Origin: Thiohalocapsa sp964524185
GTDB lineage: Bacteria > Pseudomonadota > Gammaproteobacteria > Chromatiales > Chromatiaceae
NCBI GenBank assembly: GCA_964524185.1
Contig: CAZGCI010000066.1
Coordinates: forward strand, 1-24,371
Length of the DNA: 24,371 nt
Direction of reading: 5' to 3'
The notes under the pieces are model-generated. The model was not told where the DNA came from and searched no databases. It saw only the letters and a list, made by a program, of their open reading frames with translations. Position numbers and translations under genes: made by a program. Numbering within the stretch: the stretch's first letter is position 1; each line of letters begins with the position of its first letter. Below are positions 1 through 7,790 of the stretch, in pieces.

Positions 1-192
1 ATCGGGTGCGAGCGGCGTGCATCGCGGCCGAAAACCCATGTGTGACGGGTATATACTGTTGCGAGGTCACCAGCACGCGTTCGCGAGCCGGTCCCTCCCC
101 GAACCGTCCTAAGGTGTTGTCAGCACGTATCGCAGGCGCAGATCACCCCGCCGACCAGCCCGCACCAACCGTTTTTCCCAGGAGAGTACCCG
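1..192 (+). promoter_or_regulatory. Upstream region of the 193-2596 operon
   Basis: No gene is supported here. A TATACT hexamer at 52-57 could be a -10 element, but I see no convincing -35 partner 16-18 bases upstream. A clear Shine-Dalgarno sequence (AGGAG, 180-184) sits 8 bases before the ATG at 193 and fixes that start. The left window edge may cut off regulatory sequence or an upstream gene. Confidence 0.35.
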
Positions 193-768
193 ATGAAATT
201 GACTTGGAGTGCCATCACCGCCGGGTGCCTGCTGCTGCCAACCCTGGCGCAGGCCGGCGACCCAATGCCGCCCACTGCACCGCCGCCTGCGCCCGGCGCG
301 GAGATGCCGGGGCCGCCGCTGCCGCCCACCCCCGCGCTGCCCCAACCGGGTCAGCCGCCGCTGCCCGCAGGGGGCGCCGCTTCCGCAGGCATGCCGCCGG
401 AGTATGACGCGGAGACGGGCCGCATCGCCTTCGACTTCGCCGGCCTCAGGCTGACGCAGACCCGCACTGATGAGGCCTATGCGCTGGACATCGATCTCCG
501 GGGCCTGCCGCCGGAGCAGGTACAGATCCGCCCGGCCGGCGGCGGCCTGCTGCTGGTGGTGCGGCGCACGGCGGAGAGCAGCCGCCAGGAGACCTTTGAA
601 GACGGCCGCGGCTACGCCCGCAGCTGGGGCTTCTCCACGGGACAGACCGTAAAGCGCCTGCCGGCGCCGCCGGATGCAGATGTGCGCGCCATGCAGCGCG
701 AGGACAGCCCCGAGCGCATCCGGGTCAGCATTCCACGGCGCGCGGATCTGCCCGCGGGCAGACCCTGA
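193..768 (+). CDS. Secreted Hsp20/alpha-crystallin-like protein with proline-rich linker
   Basis: 191 aa. Residues 1-22 form a Sec signal peptide (basic start, hydrophobic core, cleavage likely after AQA), so the protein should be periplasmic. Residues ~24-70 are extremely proline-rich and look like an unstructured linker. Residues ~80-185 resemble an alpha-crystallin (Hsp20) beta-sandwich: a DIDLRGLPPEQ stretch like the usual 'D.PG...ED' strand, a GGGLLLVVRR strand, a GRGYARSW/F..G segment and a final RIRVSIPRR strand. A holdase role is inferred from the fold; cytoplasmic small heat-shock proteins normally lack a signal peptide. The AGGAG ribosome site supports the start. The stop overlaps the next ATG (TGATG at 766-770), so the two genes are translationally coupled. 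Family match is moderate because no exact Hsp20 signature is present. Confidence 0.75.
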   Translation: MKLTWSAITAGCLLLPTLAQAGDPMPPTAPPPAPGAEMPGPPLPPTPALPQPGQPPLPAGGAASAGMPPEYDAETGRIAFDFAGLRLTQTRTDEAYALDIDLRGLPPEQVQIRPAGGGLLLVVRRTAESSRQETFEDGRGYARSWGFSTGQTVKRLPAPPDADVRAMQREDSPERIRVSIPRRADLPAGRP

Positions 769-1217
769 TGGGCAGTGGCTTCGAGACACCGCAGGCGGTG
801 GAGGACGCCTACTACGACGCCCTGGAGAGCCGCGACGCCGACCTTATGGCCCGCGTCTGGGACGATTCGCCGGACATCGCCTGCGTGTTGCCGATGCAGC
901 CCATGGCGTACGGCGGGCAGGTGCGCGACATGATGCGCGAGCTGCTGCGCAGCGAGCGACCCGTCGACATCCGCGTGACCCACCACCTCTGGGTGGAGAT
1001 CGGCGACGTGGCGATCCACTATGTCACCGAGTACGACAATGCCCCGGACGCGCCGCCCGGGGCACCGGGCATCTTCGCCACCAATGCGTTCCGGCGTCGC
1101 GGTGAGGCCGGCTGGGCCATGATCCTCCACCAGAACTCGCCCCCGCCCCCGTCCCAGTTCGAGGCCCAGTTCGAGGCCCAGGGTCGACGCCTGCAGCCCC
1201 CACCGCCCAGCCCTTGA
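768..1217 (+). CDS. SnoaL/NTF2-like domain protein
   Basis: 149 aa. The N-terminal pattern (helix ending in YYDALESRDADLMARVW, then an acidic turn and a hydrophobic strand) and the later strands 'HHLWVEIGDVAIHYVTEY' and 'FRRRGEAGWAMILHQNS' are typical of the SnoaL-like NTF2 cone fold. This fold covers small-molecule binding and some isomerases or dehydratases, so the specific activity cannot be named. The C-terminal ~30 residues are low complexity (a PPPPS run, a doubled FEAQ, then PPPPS), encoded by a short direct repeat of gttcgaggccca around 1157-1182. It starts one base inside the previous stop and ends 26 bases before mtaB, so it is probably the middle gene of a three-gene operon. Confidence 0.75.
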   Translation: MGSGFETPQAVEDAYYDALESRDADLMARVWDDSPDIACVLPMQPMAYGGQVRDMMRELLRSERPVDIRVTHHLWVEIGDVAIHYVTEYDNAPDAPPGAPGIFATNAFRRRGEAGWAMILHQNSPPPPSQFEAQFEAQGRRLQPPPPSP

Positions 1218-1243
1218 GTCGGCGCCATCCTTTGCAAGGCCCG

Positions 1244-2596
1244 ATGCCCGCCGATACGCCCCTGCGAATCCATCTTCAAACCCTGGGCTGCCGCCTCAAC
1301 GAGGCCGAGCTCGAGGCGTGGGCGCGGCAATTCCGCCATCGCGGCTGCCGCATCGCCACCGCCGCGGAGCCGGCGGACGTCCTGGTGGTGAACACCTGCG
1401 CCGTCACCGCGGAGGCCGTCCGCAAATCCCGCAAGCTGCTCAGGCGTTTGCAGCGCGAGCACCCAAAGGCGCGGCTCGTGGTGAGCGGCTGTGCGGCATC
1501 GCTCGCAGACGCTGACTTGGGCGATACCGCTATTGACCTGATCGTCGACAACGCGGACAAGGATCGGCTGGTGGAGATCACGGCAGACGCGCTGGCCCTG
1601 CCGCCGCCGGCGCAGCATCCGGGCGTGGACGCCGCCGAGGCCCTCTTCGCGCGCGGCCGCCAGCGCGCGTTCATCAAGGTACAGGATGGCTGCCGCTACG
1701 CCTGCACCTTCTGCATCACCACCGTCGCCCGCGGTGCCGAGCGCAGTCGACCGCTCGCCGACATCCTGGCAGAGATCAACGCCGTTGCGGCATCGGGCGT
1801 TCATGAGATCGTGCTCACCGGGGTGCAGCTCGGTGGCTACGGACGCGGCCCGCAGGCAGTGGGCGGGGCGCCGGACCTCGCGGCCCTCATTGCGGCAGTG
1901 CTCGCCGACACCGACGTGCCCCGGATCCGCCTGGGCTCCGTGGAGCCCTGGGACTTGCCCAATCACTTTTGGCAGCTGTTCGACGAGCCGCGCCTCATGC
2001 CGCACCTGCATCTACCGCTGCAAAGCGGCTCCGACACGGTGCTGAAACGGATGGCACGCCGCTGCAAGACTCGGGACTTCGCCCGCCTGGTGCAAGATGG
2101 CCGCGCGGCGATCCCAGACCTACAGGTGAGCACCGACGTCATCGTCGGCTTTCCCGGAGAGACCGATGCCGAGTGGCGGGAGACCTTGGACTTTGTCGCC
2201 ACGGTGGGCTTCAGTGACCTGCACATCTTTCCGTACTCCCCGCGGGCAGACACCCGCGCCGCCGAGATGCCGGACCCCATCCCCGAGCCCATCAAACGCG
2301 AGCGTGCCCGCGCCCTGTTCGAGCTCGCCGCGGTGCTCAAGACCGCCGCCTTATCCACGCAAGCGGGGCGCAACCTGCCGGTGCTCGTCGAGGGCATCAA
2401 CGCTGACACCGAGGGCCCCTACGCCGCCGGCTTCACACCCAGCTACCTGCCAGTGCGGCTGCGCGCAGCACCGCGGGACGCCGTCGGGCGCATCGTCCCG
2501 GCACGTCTGCTCCGCTTGAGCAATGATGCGGCGGCCCTAGAAGCGCGCGTCCATGCCAGCGCAGCGGCAGGCGCTGGTGCGGGAAACGCCCGTTGA
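1244..2596 (+). CDS. mtaB: tRNA (N6-threonylcarbamoyladenosine-37 C2) methylthiotransferase MtaB
   Basis: 450 aa from the ATG at 1244. It is a radical-SAM methylthiotransferase that converts t6A37 to ms2t6A37 in ANN-decoding tRNAs. Architecture: an N-terminal UPF0004 domain with three cluster cysteines (in TLGCRLNE, NTCAVTAEA and VSGCAAS), a radical-SAM domain with CxxxCxxC at residues 150-157 (CRYACTFC), the later VGFPGETDAEW motif, and a C-terminal TRAM-like segment (from ~LPVLVEG). The CRLNEAE form of the first motif and the C-terminal region fit MtaB better than MiaB or RimO. A TTG at 1214 overlapping the previous stop would add ten residues, but it has no ribosome site, whereas AAGG lies just upstream of 1244. 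Length is normal for the family. Confidence 0.93.
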   Translation: MPADTPLRIHLQTLGCRLNEAELEAWARQFRHRGCRIATAAEPADVLVVNTCAVTAEAVRKSRKLLRRLQREHPKARLVVSGCAASLADADLGDTAIDLIVDNADKDRLVEITADALALPPPAQHPGVDAAEALFARGRQRAFIKVQDGCRYACTFCITTVARGAERSRPLADILAEINAVAASGVHEIVLTGVQLGGYGRGPQAVGGAPDLAALIAAVLADTDVPRIRLGSVEPWDLPNHFWQLFDEPRLMPHLHLPLQSGSDTVLKRMARRCKTRDFARLVQDGRAAIPDLQVSTDVIVGFPGETDAEWRETLDFVATVGFSDLHIFPYSPRADTRAAEMPDPIPEPIKRERARALFELAAVLKTAALSTQAGRNLPVLVEGINADTEGPYAAGFTPSYLPVRLRAAPRDAVGRIVPARLLRLSNDAAALEARVHASAAAGAGAGNAR

Positions 2597-2609
2597 CCGA
2601 AGTTTCCCG
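2580..2609. terminator. Inverted repeat across the mtaB stop codon (possible terminator)
   Basis: CGGGAAAC (2580-2587) and GTTTCCCG (2602-2609) form a perfect 8-bp stem with a 14-base loop containing the mtaB stop. A second small stem (GGCCA/TGGCC, 2614-2626) follows. There is no T-tract, so this is a weak candidate for a transcription end between the convergent genes mtaB and the gene ending at 2675. Confidence 0.3.
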
Positions 2610-2674
2610 TGCGGGCCAGGCTGGCCAAACACTCGGTCTCGCCCTAGCTCGGCCGGCGTCGCGGCCCCCGCCGT

Positions 2675-3265
2675 TCAGTATCCGCTCTCCATGGCCGCTT
2701 TCTGCTGCTCATCTAACGCATCGGCGATGTAGGCCAGCGCAAGGCCGGTCTCGCGCGTCCAGCTGAGCTCGATGTGCCAGCCGGCGTCCGGCCGCCAGAC
2801 GTGCACCGCCCTGCCCTCGCCACGGCGGATGGCGATCTGCTTGCGACCGGGCGTGCGCGCATACTCGGGGAAGCCGCTGCGATCCTCACCATCGCCGTAT
2901 TTACGGCGCAGCACCTGGTAAAGATCCTCGAACTGCAGTTGCGAGGCAATGCGGTGGTCCCGCAGCACCTTGTAAATGATCCCCCGCCAGGCGAGCACAT
3001 AGACCCGATCCCGGCCCTCGTAATAGACGAGGGCCACGCGCTCGTCCTGATCCTGGCGCAGGGATGCCGGCAGTTGCTGCGCCAAGACGTTCACATCACC
3101 GCCCAGGCAGTAGCGGTTGAACACAAGCTTCAGGCAGGGCTGCTGGGCGCTGGCAGCCGCGCCGTAAAGGCCCATGGCAAGGCCCGCCACGCACGCCAGC
3201 CAGAATGCCGGCCTATGCGGCAGGCGTCGCACCCGCGTCGTGCTCATCTGGCGCCGTCGTTGCAT
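2675..3265 (-). CDS. Small exported protein of unknown function
   Basis: 196 aa. I do not recognise the family. The start is set at 3265 because GGAAGGTG lies directly upstream; a second in-frame ATG at 3247 is possible but lacks a ribosome site. Residues ~1-40 form a signal peptide (several arginines, then a hydrophobic stretch and an AAASA cleavage site), so the mature protein is exported. The mature part starts with two cysteines (in QPCLKLVFNRYCLGG) that may form a disulfide. It then has alternating strands and helices (RDRVYVLAWRGIIYKVLR, FEDLYQVLRRKYGDGEDR) and ends in a strand-rich segment. It lies 203 bases downstream of the CDGSH gene on the same strand. It may be envelope-associated, but no function can be assigned. 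Confidence 0.7.
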   Translation of the reverse strand: MQRRRQMSTTRVRRLPHRPAFWLACVAGLAMGLYGAAASAQQPCLKLVFNRYCLGGDVNVLAQQLPASLRQDQDERVALVYYEGRDRVYVLAWRGIIYKVLRDHRIASQLQFEDLYQVLRRKYGDGEDRSGFPEYARTPGRKQIAIRRGEGRAVHVWRPDAGWHIELSWTRETGLALAYIADALDEQQKAAMESGY

Positions 3266-3468
3266 TTGCACCTTCCAAAGTCCTGCGGCAATCCGGGGCC
3301 GCAAGGGTACCGCAACCGCGCCGAGGCCATCCGGCCGCGGGAGCGGCCCCGCACGCAGTGTCTAGCGAGCCGGTACCCTAAGCCGAGGAGCGCCCAGGTC
3401 CCCAGCACGCCAGCGGGTTCTTCACTGGCTAGGGGCGAAGGCCAAGGCGCGGATTCGGTCCCATAGCC

Positions 3469-4119
3469 TCAGCCGTCGGTGAAGCCGGCGTCCTTGTGCG
3501 AGCCGTCGCAGAAGGGCTTATTCTTCGAGGCGCCGCAGCGGCACAGGAAGGCCTTCTCCCCATGCCAGGCCAGGCGCCCGCTTGCAGCGCGAATGCTGAG
3601 ACGTCCCTCGACCATCAGCGGGCCGTTGGGAATGCGCTTGACGGTAAGCGGACCGCCCTGGGCGCTTAGGCCCGGTCCCGTCTCACCGACGGCGCCGAAA
3701 TCCTCGAACCCCGACTGAAGATGGCTGTTGTCGCAGAAGGGCTTGTTGTTGGATGCCCCGCAGCGGCACAGGGCGGCACGGAAGCGCGTGCCAGCCATGT
3801 CACTGCTGGCGCCCTCGATGCGGAGGTCACCGGTCAGGTAGAGCGGGCCGTTGTAGACGACGGTCACGGTGTTCTCAACCGGCGCTTGCTCCGGCTCGCC
3901 GGACTTATCCGTATAGCTGAGCGCGCCGCTCGGGCAGCGCTCGCAGACGGCGCGCACCTCGGCCTTGCTGACCTCATCCGGCACACACCACGGCTCCCGC
4001 CCCCCCTCAAACAGGGTGTTGGCGGCGTTCCCGCACTCACCGATGTGTATGCAGAGGCGTTCGTCCCAGCGGACATCGATCTCGCTGCCGGGGAATTCGT
4101 GGATCGGTTTCTCGCTCAT
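3469..4119 (-). CDS. Ferredoxin-like plus double CDGSH iron-sulfur protein
   Basis: 216 aa with three predicted Fe-S sites. The N-terminal domain (residues ~13-70) has Cys23, Cys29, Cys59 and Cys62 (ending CPSGALSY), as in the divergent single-cluster ferredoxin domain Fer4_19. Two CDGSH-type [2Fe-2S] domains follow. The first, residues 118-133, is CRCGASNNKPFCDNSH; the second, residues 193-208, has the canonical CDGSH ending. The first therefore carries Asn instead of the usual Gly, but all three cysteines and the histidine ligand are kept. Such proteins are cytosolic and probably act in electron transfer or cluster handling; the partner is unknown. GGGAG lies about 6 bases upstream of the ATG. 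The gene is divergent from murU across 186 bases. Confidence 0.9.
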   Translation of the reverse strand: MSEKPIHEFPGSEIDVRWDERLCIHIGECGNAANTLFEGGREPWCVPDEVSKAEVRAVCERCPSGALSYTDKSGEPEQAPVENTVTVVYNGPLYLTGDLRIEGASSDMAGTRFRAALCRCGASNNKPFCDNSHLQSGFEDFGAVGETGPGLSAQGGPLTVKRIPNGPLMVEGRLSIRAASGRLAWHGEKAFLCRCGASKNKPFCDGSHKDAGFTDG

Positions 4120-4305
4120 GCTGCTCTCCCAGAGGCTGTTGGGTTGGCGTCAGGTCAGAGGATGCCAGACAGCGTGCCCGGCGGCCCAGGATGATGGGGG
4201 CGTTTTTCCTAAGTCCGCCCCCCGCAACGTCGGCCCCGACGCGGCGCACCGGTTCTGGTATGTTCCTGCGATGGGCCATGCCACCGACCTCAGACGAACG
4301 GACCC

Positions 4306-5010
4306 ATGAAGGCCATGATCCTCGCCGCAGGCCGCGGTAACCGAATGCGACCGTTAACGGACCAGACGCCGAAGCCGCTGTTGGCAGCGGGCGGACGGAC
4401 CCTCATCGAGCACCAGATCCAGAAACTCGCGGCGGCGGGCTTCACGGACCTCGTCATCAATCACGCGCACCTGGGCGAGCAGATCGAGGCGTACCTTGGA
4501 GACGGCGCGGCCTACGGGGTGTCCATCCGCTACTCGCCCGAAGGGCGGGGGCTCGGCCATAAGGGGGCACTCGAGACCGGCGGCGGCATCTGCAATGCGC
4601 TGCCGCTGTTGACGGACGGCCGGGCGCCCTTCCTCGTCACCAACGGCGATATTTGGTGCGACTTCGACTACGCCCGGCTCGCCGACACACCCAGCCTCCC
4701 CGGCGGCGACCTCGCCCGCTTGGTGCTCGTGGACAACCCCAGCCACAACAGCGCCGGCGACTTTGCACTGGCGGCCGGCCGCGTCGCCGCCAGCGGACCG
4801 CATATGCTCACGTTTGCCGGCATCGGCGTCTACCATCCCGCGCTCTTTTCCGGGTGCGCGCCCGGCGCCTTCCCGCTGGCGCCGCTCTTGCTCGCAGCAA
4901 TGGCCGAGGGCCGGGTCGGCGGCATGCGCCATGCCGGGCACTGGCTCGACGTCGGCACGCCGCAACGGCTCGCCGAACTGGGCCGACTCCTGAGTCATCG
5001 GCCAGCCTGA
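4306..5010 (+). CDS. murU: N-acetylmuramate alpha-1-phosphate uridylyltransferase MurU
   Basis: 234 aa nucleotidyltransferase. The N-terminus MKAMILAAGRGNRMRPLTD with TPKPLL is the nucleoside-triphosphate binding signature of sugar-phosphate nucleotidyltransferases. The internal GLGHKGALETGGGI and VTNGDIWCDFDYARL (metal-binding Asp) segments and the short length match MurU, which makes UDP-MurNAc from MurNAc-1-phosphate and UTP in the peptidoglycan recycling route of many Gram-negatives. The usual partner kinase AmgK is not next to it here: upstream is the divergent CDGSH gene and downstream a GCS2-type ligase 19 bases away. Lack of a visible ribosome site leaves the start slightly open, but the ATG is at the family's usual position. 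A generic mannose-1-phosphate guanylyltransferase is less likely because those are longer. Confidence 0.85.
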   Translation: MKAMILAAGRGNRMRPLTDQTPKPLLAAGGRTLIEHQIQKLAAAGFTDLVINHAHLGEQIEAYLGDGAAYGVSIRYSPEGRGLGHKGALETGGGICNALPLLTDGRAPFLVTNGDIWCDFDYARLADTPSLPGGDLARLVLVDNPSHNSAGDFALAAGRVAASGPHMLTFAGIGVYHPALFSGCAPGAFPLAPLLLAAMAEGRVGGMRHAGHWLDVGTPQRLAELGRLLSHRPA

Positions 5011-5029
5011 GACCGGCTTAGCGCGCGCC

Positions 5030-6466
5030 ATGGGCCAGGACATCACCGACACCCGCTTCACCCGCGCGGACTTCGCGGAGTTCGAGGCAAGACTCCAGGC
5101 GGAAACCGACCTGCTGGCCAGTTGGTTCGACGCCGACTGCTTCGCAGACACACCCCGCGAGGGCGGCTTCGAGATGGAGGCCTGGCTGGTGGACAGCCGC
5201 CACACCGCGCCGGCACCGGTCATTGAGCCCCTGCTGGACGCCCTGGACGACCCGCTGGTGGTCCCGGAGCTGGCCCAGTTCAATCTGGAGCTGAACGGCA
5301 CACCGGTGCGGCTGCAGGGCGATGCCTTGAGCCGGCTCGCCCGGGAGCTCACCGACACGCTTACGCGTGTGCGCACGGCAGCGGCCAAGCTCGGCGCCAA
5401 TGTGGTGACCTGCGGAATTCTGCCGACGTTGCGCCCGGAGCACCTGGTCATGGCCCGCATGACCCCGCGCGAGCGCTACCGGGCGCTCAATGAGCAAATC
5501 CTCAGGTTGCGCGAGGGCGCGCCCATTTGGCTCGAGATTCACGGCGAGCAGCCGCTGACCATCGAGCAGCAAGACGTGATGCTCGAGGCTGCGGCGACAT
5601 CCTTTCAGATCCACATCAAGATGAACGCCCGCGAATCGGCGCGGCTGTTCAACGCCTCCAAGATCTTATCGGCACCCATGGTGGCGCTGGCCGCGAACTC
5701 CCCCTTCCTATTCGGCCGCGAGCTTTGGTGCGAGACACGCATCCCGCTGTTCGAGCAGTCCGTGTCCGTCGGCGGCAGCCCGCTGCGCGAGCGTGTCGGC
5801 TTCGGCATCAACTATGTCCAGCGCTCGGTCATGGAGGCCTTCCACGCCAACATCCGCCGCTACCCGGTCCTGTTGCCGCAACTCATGGACGCGCCCATTG
5901 AGCGCCTCGCGCACCTGCGCCTGCACAATGGCACCATTTGGCGCTGGAACCGGCCACTCATCGGCTTCGATGACCACCCGGGGCAGTCACCTGTGCCACA
6001 CCTGCGCATGGAGCACCGGGTGGCCGCCGCCGGCGCCAGCGTTGCGGACAACGTGGCCAATGCGGCCTTCTACTTTGGCGCCGTGCACGCGTTAGCGGCC
6101 GCTGCGGAGCCGCTGGAGCGCCGTCTATCCTTCCCGCAGGCGCGAGCCAACTTCTATTTGGCGGCCGAGTACGGGCTGGACGCGCAGCTTGCCTGGGACG
6201 AGCTGCCGCGGGTCAAGTTGCCAGAGCTGATCCTCGAACGGCTCATGCCGCTGGCCCACGCCGGACTGGCGGATCTCGGGATCGATGCCGGCGAGCGCGA
6301 GCATTGGCTCGGCATCGTTGAGCAGCGGGTCCGAACCAAGCGCACGGCCGCCCACTGGCAGCGCGCCTGGGTGGCCCGCTTCGGCCGCGACTGGGAGGCG
6401 CTCACCGAGGCCTACCTGGCGCACCAGGCGACGGAAAAGCCGGTGCATGAGTGGACGCTTGACTGA
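5030..6466 (+). CDS. GCS2-type carboxylate-amine ligase (glutamate-cysteine ligase-like)
   Basis: 478 aa. It belongs to the glutamate-cysteine ligase 2 superfamily (glutamine-synthetase-like fold), which uses ATP to join a carboxylate to an amine. Visible landmarks are the metal-binding strand GFEMEAWLVD (Glu48, Glu50), FNLELN, IWLEIHGEQPLTIEQQDVML, QIHIKM (the family's H..Q/K strand) and AANSPFLFGRELWCETR with the ATP/substrate arginine. It is longer than E. coli YbdK-type proteins, and a true gamma-glutamylcysteine role is not established. It follows murU by 19 bases and precedes an M14 aspartoacylase-type gene on the same strand. GCS2 ligases are often neighbours of M14 hydrolases and RimK-like ATP-grasp ligases in predicted peptide-modification loci. 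The substrate is unknown. Confidence 0.85.
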   Translation: MGQDITDTRFTRADFAEFEARLQAETDLLASWFDADCFADTPREGGFEMEAWLVDSRHTAPAPVIEPLLDALDDPLVVPELAQFNLELNGTPVRLQGDALSRLARELTDTLTRVRTAAAKLGANVVTCGILPTLRPEHLVMARMTPRERYRALNEQILRLREGAPIWLEIHGEQPLTIEQQDVMLEAAATSFQIHIKMNARESARLFNASKILSAPMVALAANSPFLFGRELWCETRIPLFEQSVSVGGSPLRERVGFGINYVQRSVMEAFHANIRRYPVLLPQLMDAPIERLAHLRLHNGTIWRWNRPLIGFDDHPGQSPVPHLRMEHRVAAAGASVADNVANAAFYFGAVHALAAAAEPLERRLSFPQARANFYLAAEYGLDAQLAWDELPRVKLPELILERLMPLAHAGLADLGIDAGEREHWLGIVEQRVRTKRTAAHWQRAWVARFGRDWEALTEAYLAHQATEKPVHEWTLD

Positions 6467-6704
6467 GTGGGCAAGAGCGAGAAGCTACGGACACGGCACC
6501 CCAGACCGACGAGCAACCGGAGTGCCGACATGCCAGCAGGTCGTCCATGGGCAAAGGCCGGCAGCTAAGCGCGGGAGTCCTTGAGGCCGCAAAACGTTTG
6601 CAGAGACGTCACCCTTCGCAAACATCCCCTGGCTTCCGCAGGCTAGCGCCCAGGGTTGAGGACCCACGCCGAACAACACAGATCATCACCACGAGAACCA
6701 AGCC
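6467..6704 (+). other. Gap between the GCS2 ligase and the aspartoacylase-like gene
   Basis: 238 bases without a convincing gene. It contains a short inverted repeat, GTTTGC (6596-6601) and GCAAAC (6618-6623) with a 16-base loop, whose role is unclear. No strong promoter elements are visible. The downstream gene may have its own promoter here or be transcribed from upstream. Confidence 0.4.
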
Positions 6705-7790
6705 TTGTCCTTCCACGCTGAGACACCCGCCACTGCCGACACCAACGCTGCGCCGGACACGCTCATCGAGCTGCAGCAGCTGCCGGCCGGAATCCTCGAC
6801 TGCGACGCCGCTGCCCTGGGCCGCGTGCTGGACGGCCCCACGCTGATCGTGCTCCCGGGCCAGCGCCAGCCGGCGCTGTTCGTGTCGGTCCTGATGCACG
6901 GCAACGAAACGGTCGGCTGGGACGCAATGCGCACCCTGCTGCGGCACTTCGACGTGGGCGGTGGCACGCGGCCGCTGCCGAGGGATCTGGCGCTCTTCAT
7001 CGGCAATGTGCGCGCCGCTGCCGGCGGGCTGCGCCACCTGCCGGAACAGCCGGACTTCAACCGCGTCTGGCCTGGCACCGAGCTGCCGGAAACGCCCATC
7101 CACGGCGTCATGCGCCAGGTGGTGGCGCGGATGGCCGAGCGTGGCCTCTTTGCCAGTGTGGACCTGCACAACAACACAGGCACCAACCCGCACTATGCCT
7201 GTGTCAATGTCATCGACAACCGTTACCTGCACCTGGCGACGCTATTTTCGCGCACGGTGGTCTACTTCACACGCCCGCGCGGCGTGCAGTCTCAGGCCAT
7301 GGCCCAGCTGTGTCCCGCCGTCACCGTGGAGTGCGGCAAGGTCGGAGATCAACGCGGCGTGGAGCACGCGCAGGAGCTCGTCGACGCCTGCCTGCATCTG
7401 GCGGAGATCCCGAGCACACCGGTGCCCCATCAGGATATCGACCTCTTCCACACCGTGGCGCAGATGAAGGTGCCGGCGGACGTGGATTTCGCGTTCCCGC
7501 CGGCGCAGGCCCCGCTGGTGCTCTCGCCCACCATCGAGCACCTCAACTTTCGCGAGTTACCCATGGGCACTGCCCTGGCCCGCTGCGACAGCGCGCAACC
7601 GCCGCTCGACGTCCGTGACGAATGGGGCCGCGAGGTCACCCGCCGCTATTTCGTCTGCGAAGACGGCGAGCTGCGGCTCAAGCTCCCGGTGATGCCATCC
7701 ATGCTCACCTGTGATGCGGACATCATCCGCCAGGACTGCCTCGGCTATCTGCTGGAGCGTTACGACGCCCATCTGCCGCACCGGGGCTAG
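6705..7790 (+). CDS. M14-family aspartoacylase/succinylglutamate desuccinylase-type hydrolase
   Basis: 361 aa zinc-dependent amide hydrolase of the AstE/AspA branch of peptidase family M14. Zinc ligands are visible as MHGNET (His65, Glu68) and VDLHNNTG (His155). The family motif DFNRVWPG (117-124) and the catalytic Glu in VTVECGK (Glu209) are also present. Members hydrolyse N-acyl amino acids or short modified peptides; this substrate is not predictable. The start is uncertain: the reading frame gives only a TTG at 6705 and no in-frame ATG until the active-site MHGNET, with just a weak GAGAA upstream. The 3' end overlaps the 3' end of the convergent VanZ-like gene by 68 bases. It probably works with the GCS2 ligase before it, as a ligase/hydrolase pair. 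Confidence 0.85.
   Translation: MSFHAETPATADTNAAPDTLIELQQLPAGILDCDAAALGRVLDGPTLIVLPGQRQPALFVSVLMHGNETVGWDAMRTLLRHFDVGGGTRPLPRDLALFIGNVRAAAGGLRHLPEQPDFNRVWPGTELPETPIHGVMRQVVARMAERGLFASVDLHNNTGTNPHYACVNVIDNRYLHLATLFSRTVVYFTRPRGVQSQAMAQLCPAVTVECGKVGDQRGVEHAQELVDACLHLAEIPSTPVPHQDIDLFHTVAQMKVPADVDFAFPPAQAPLVLSPTIEHLNFRELPMGTALARCDSAQPPLDVRDEWGREVTRRYFVCEDGELRLKLPVMPSMLTCDADIIRQDCLGYLLERYDAHLPHRG

Noticed and set aside
1019..2011. 330-aa open frame on the - strand
   Set aside because: It is antisense to mtaB, whose motifs are unmistakable; the translation is low in conserved patterns and has no ribosome site.
4354..5460. 368-aa open frame on the - strand across murU and the GCS2 gene
   Set aside because: Serine/arginine-rich shadow frame caused by high G+C; it overlaps two well supported genes.
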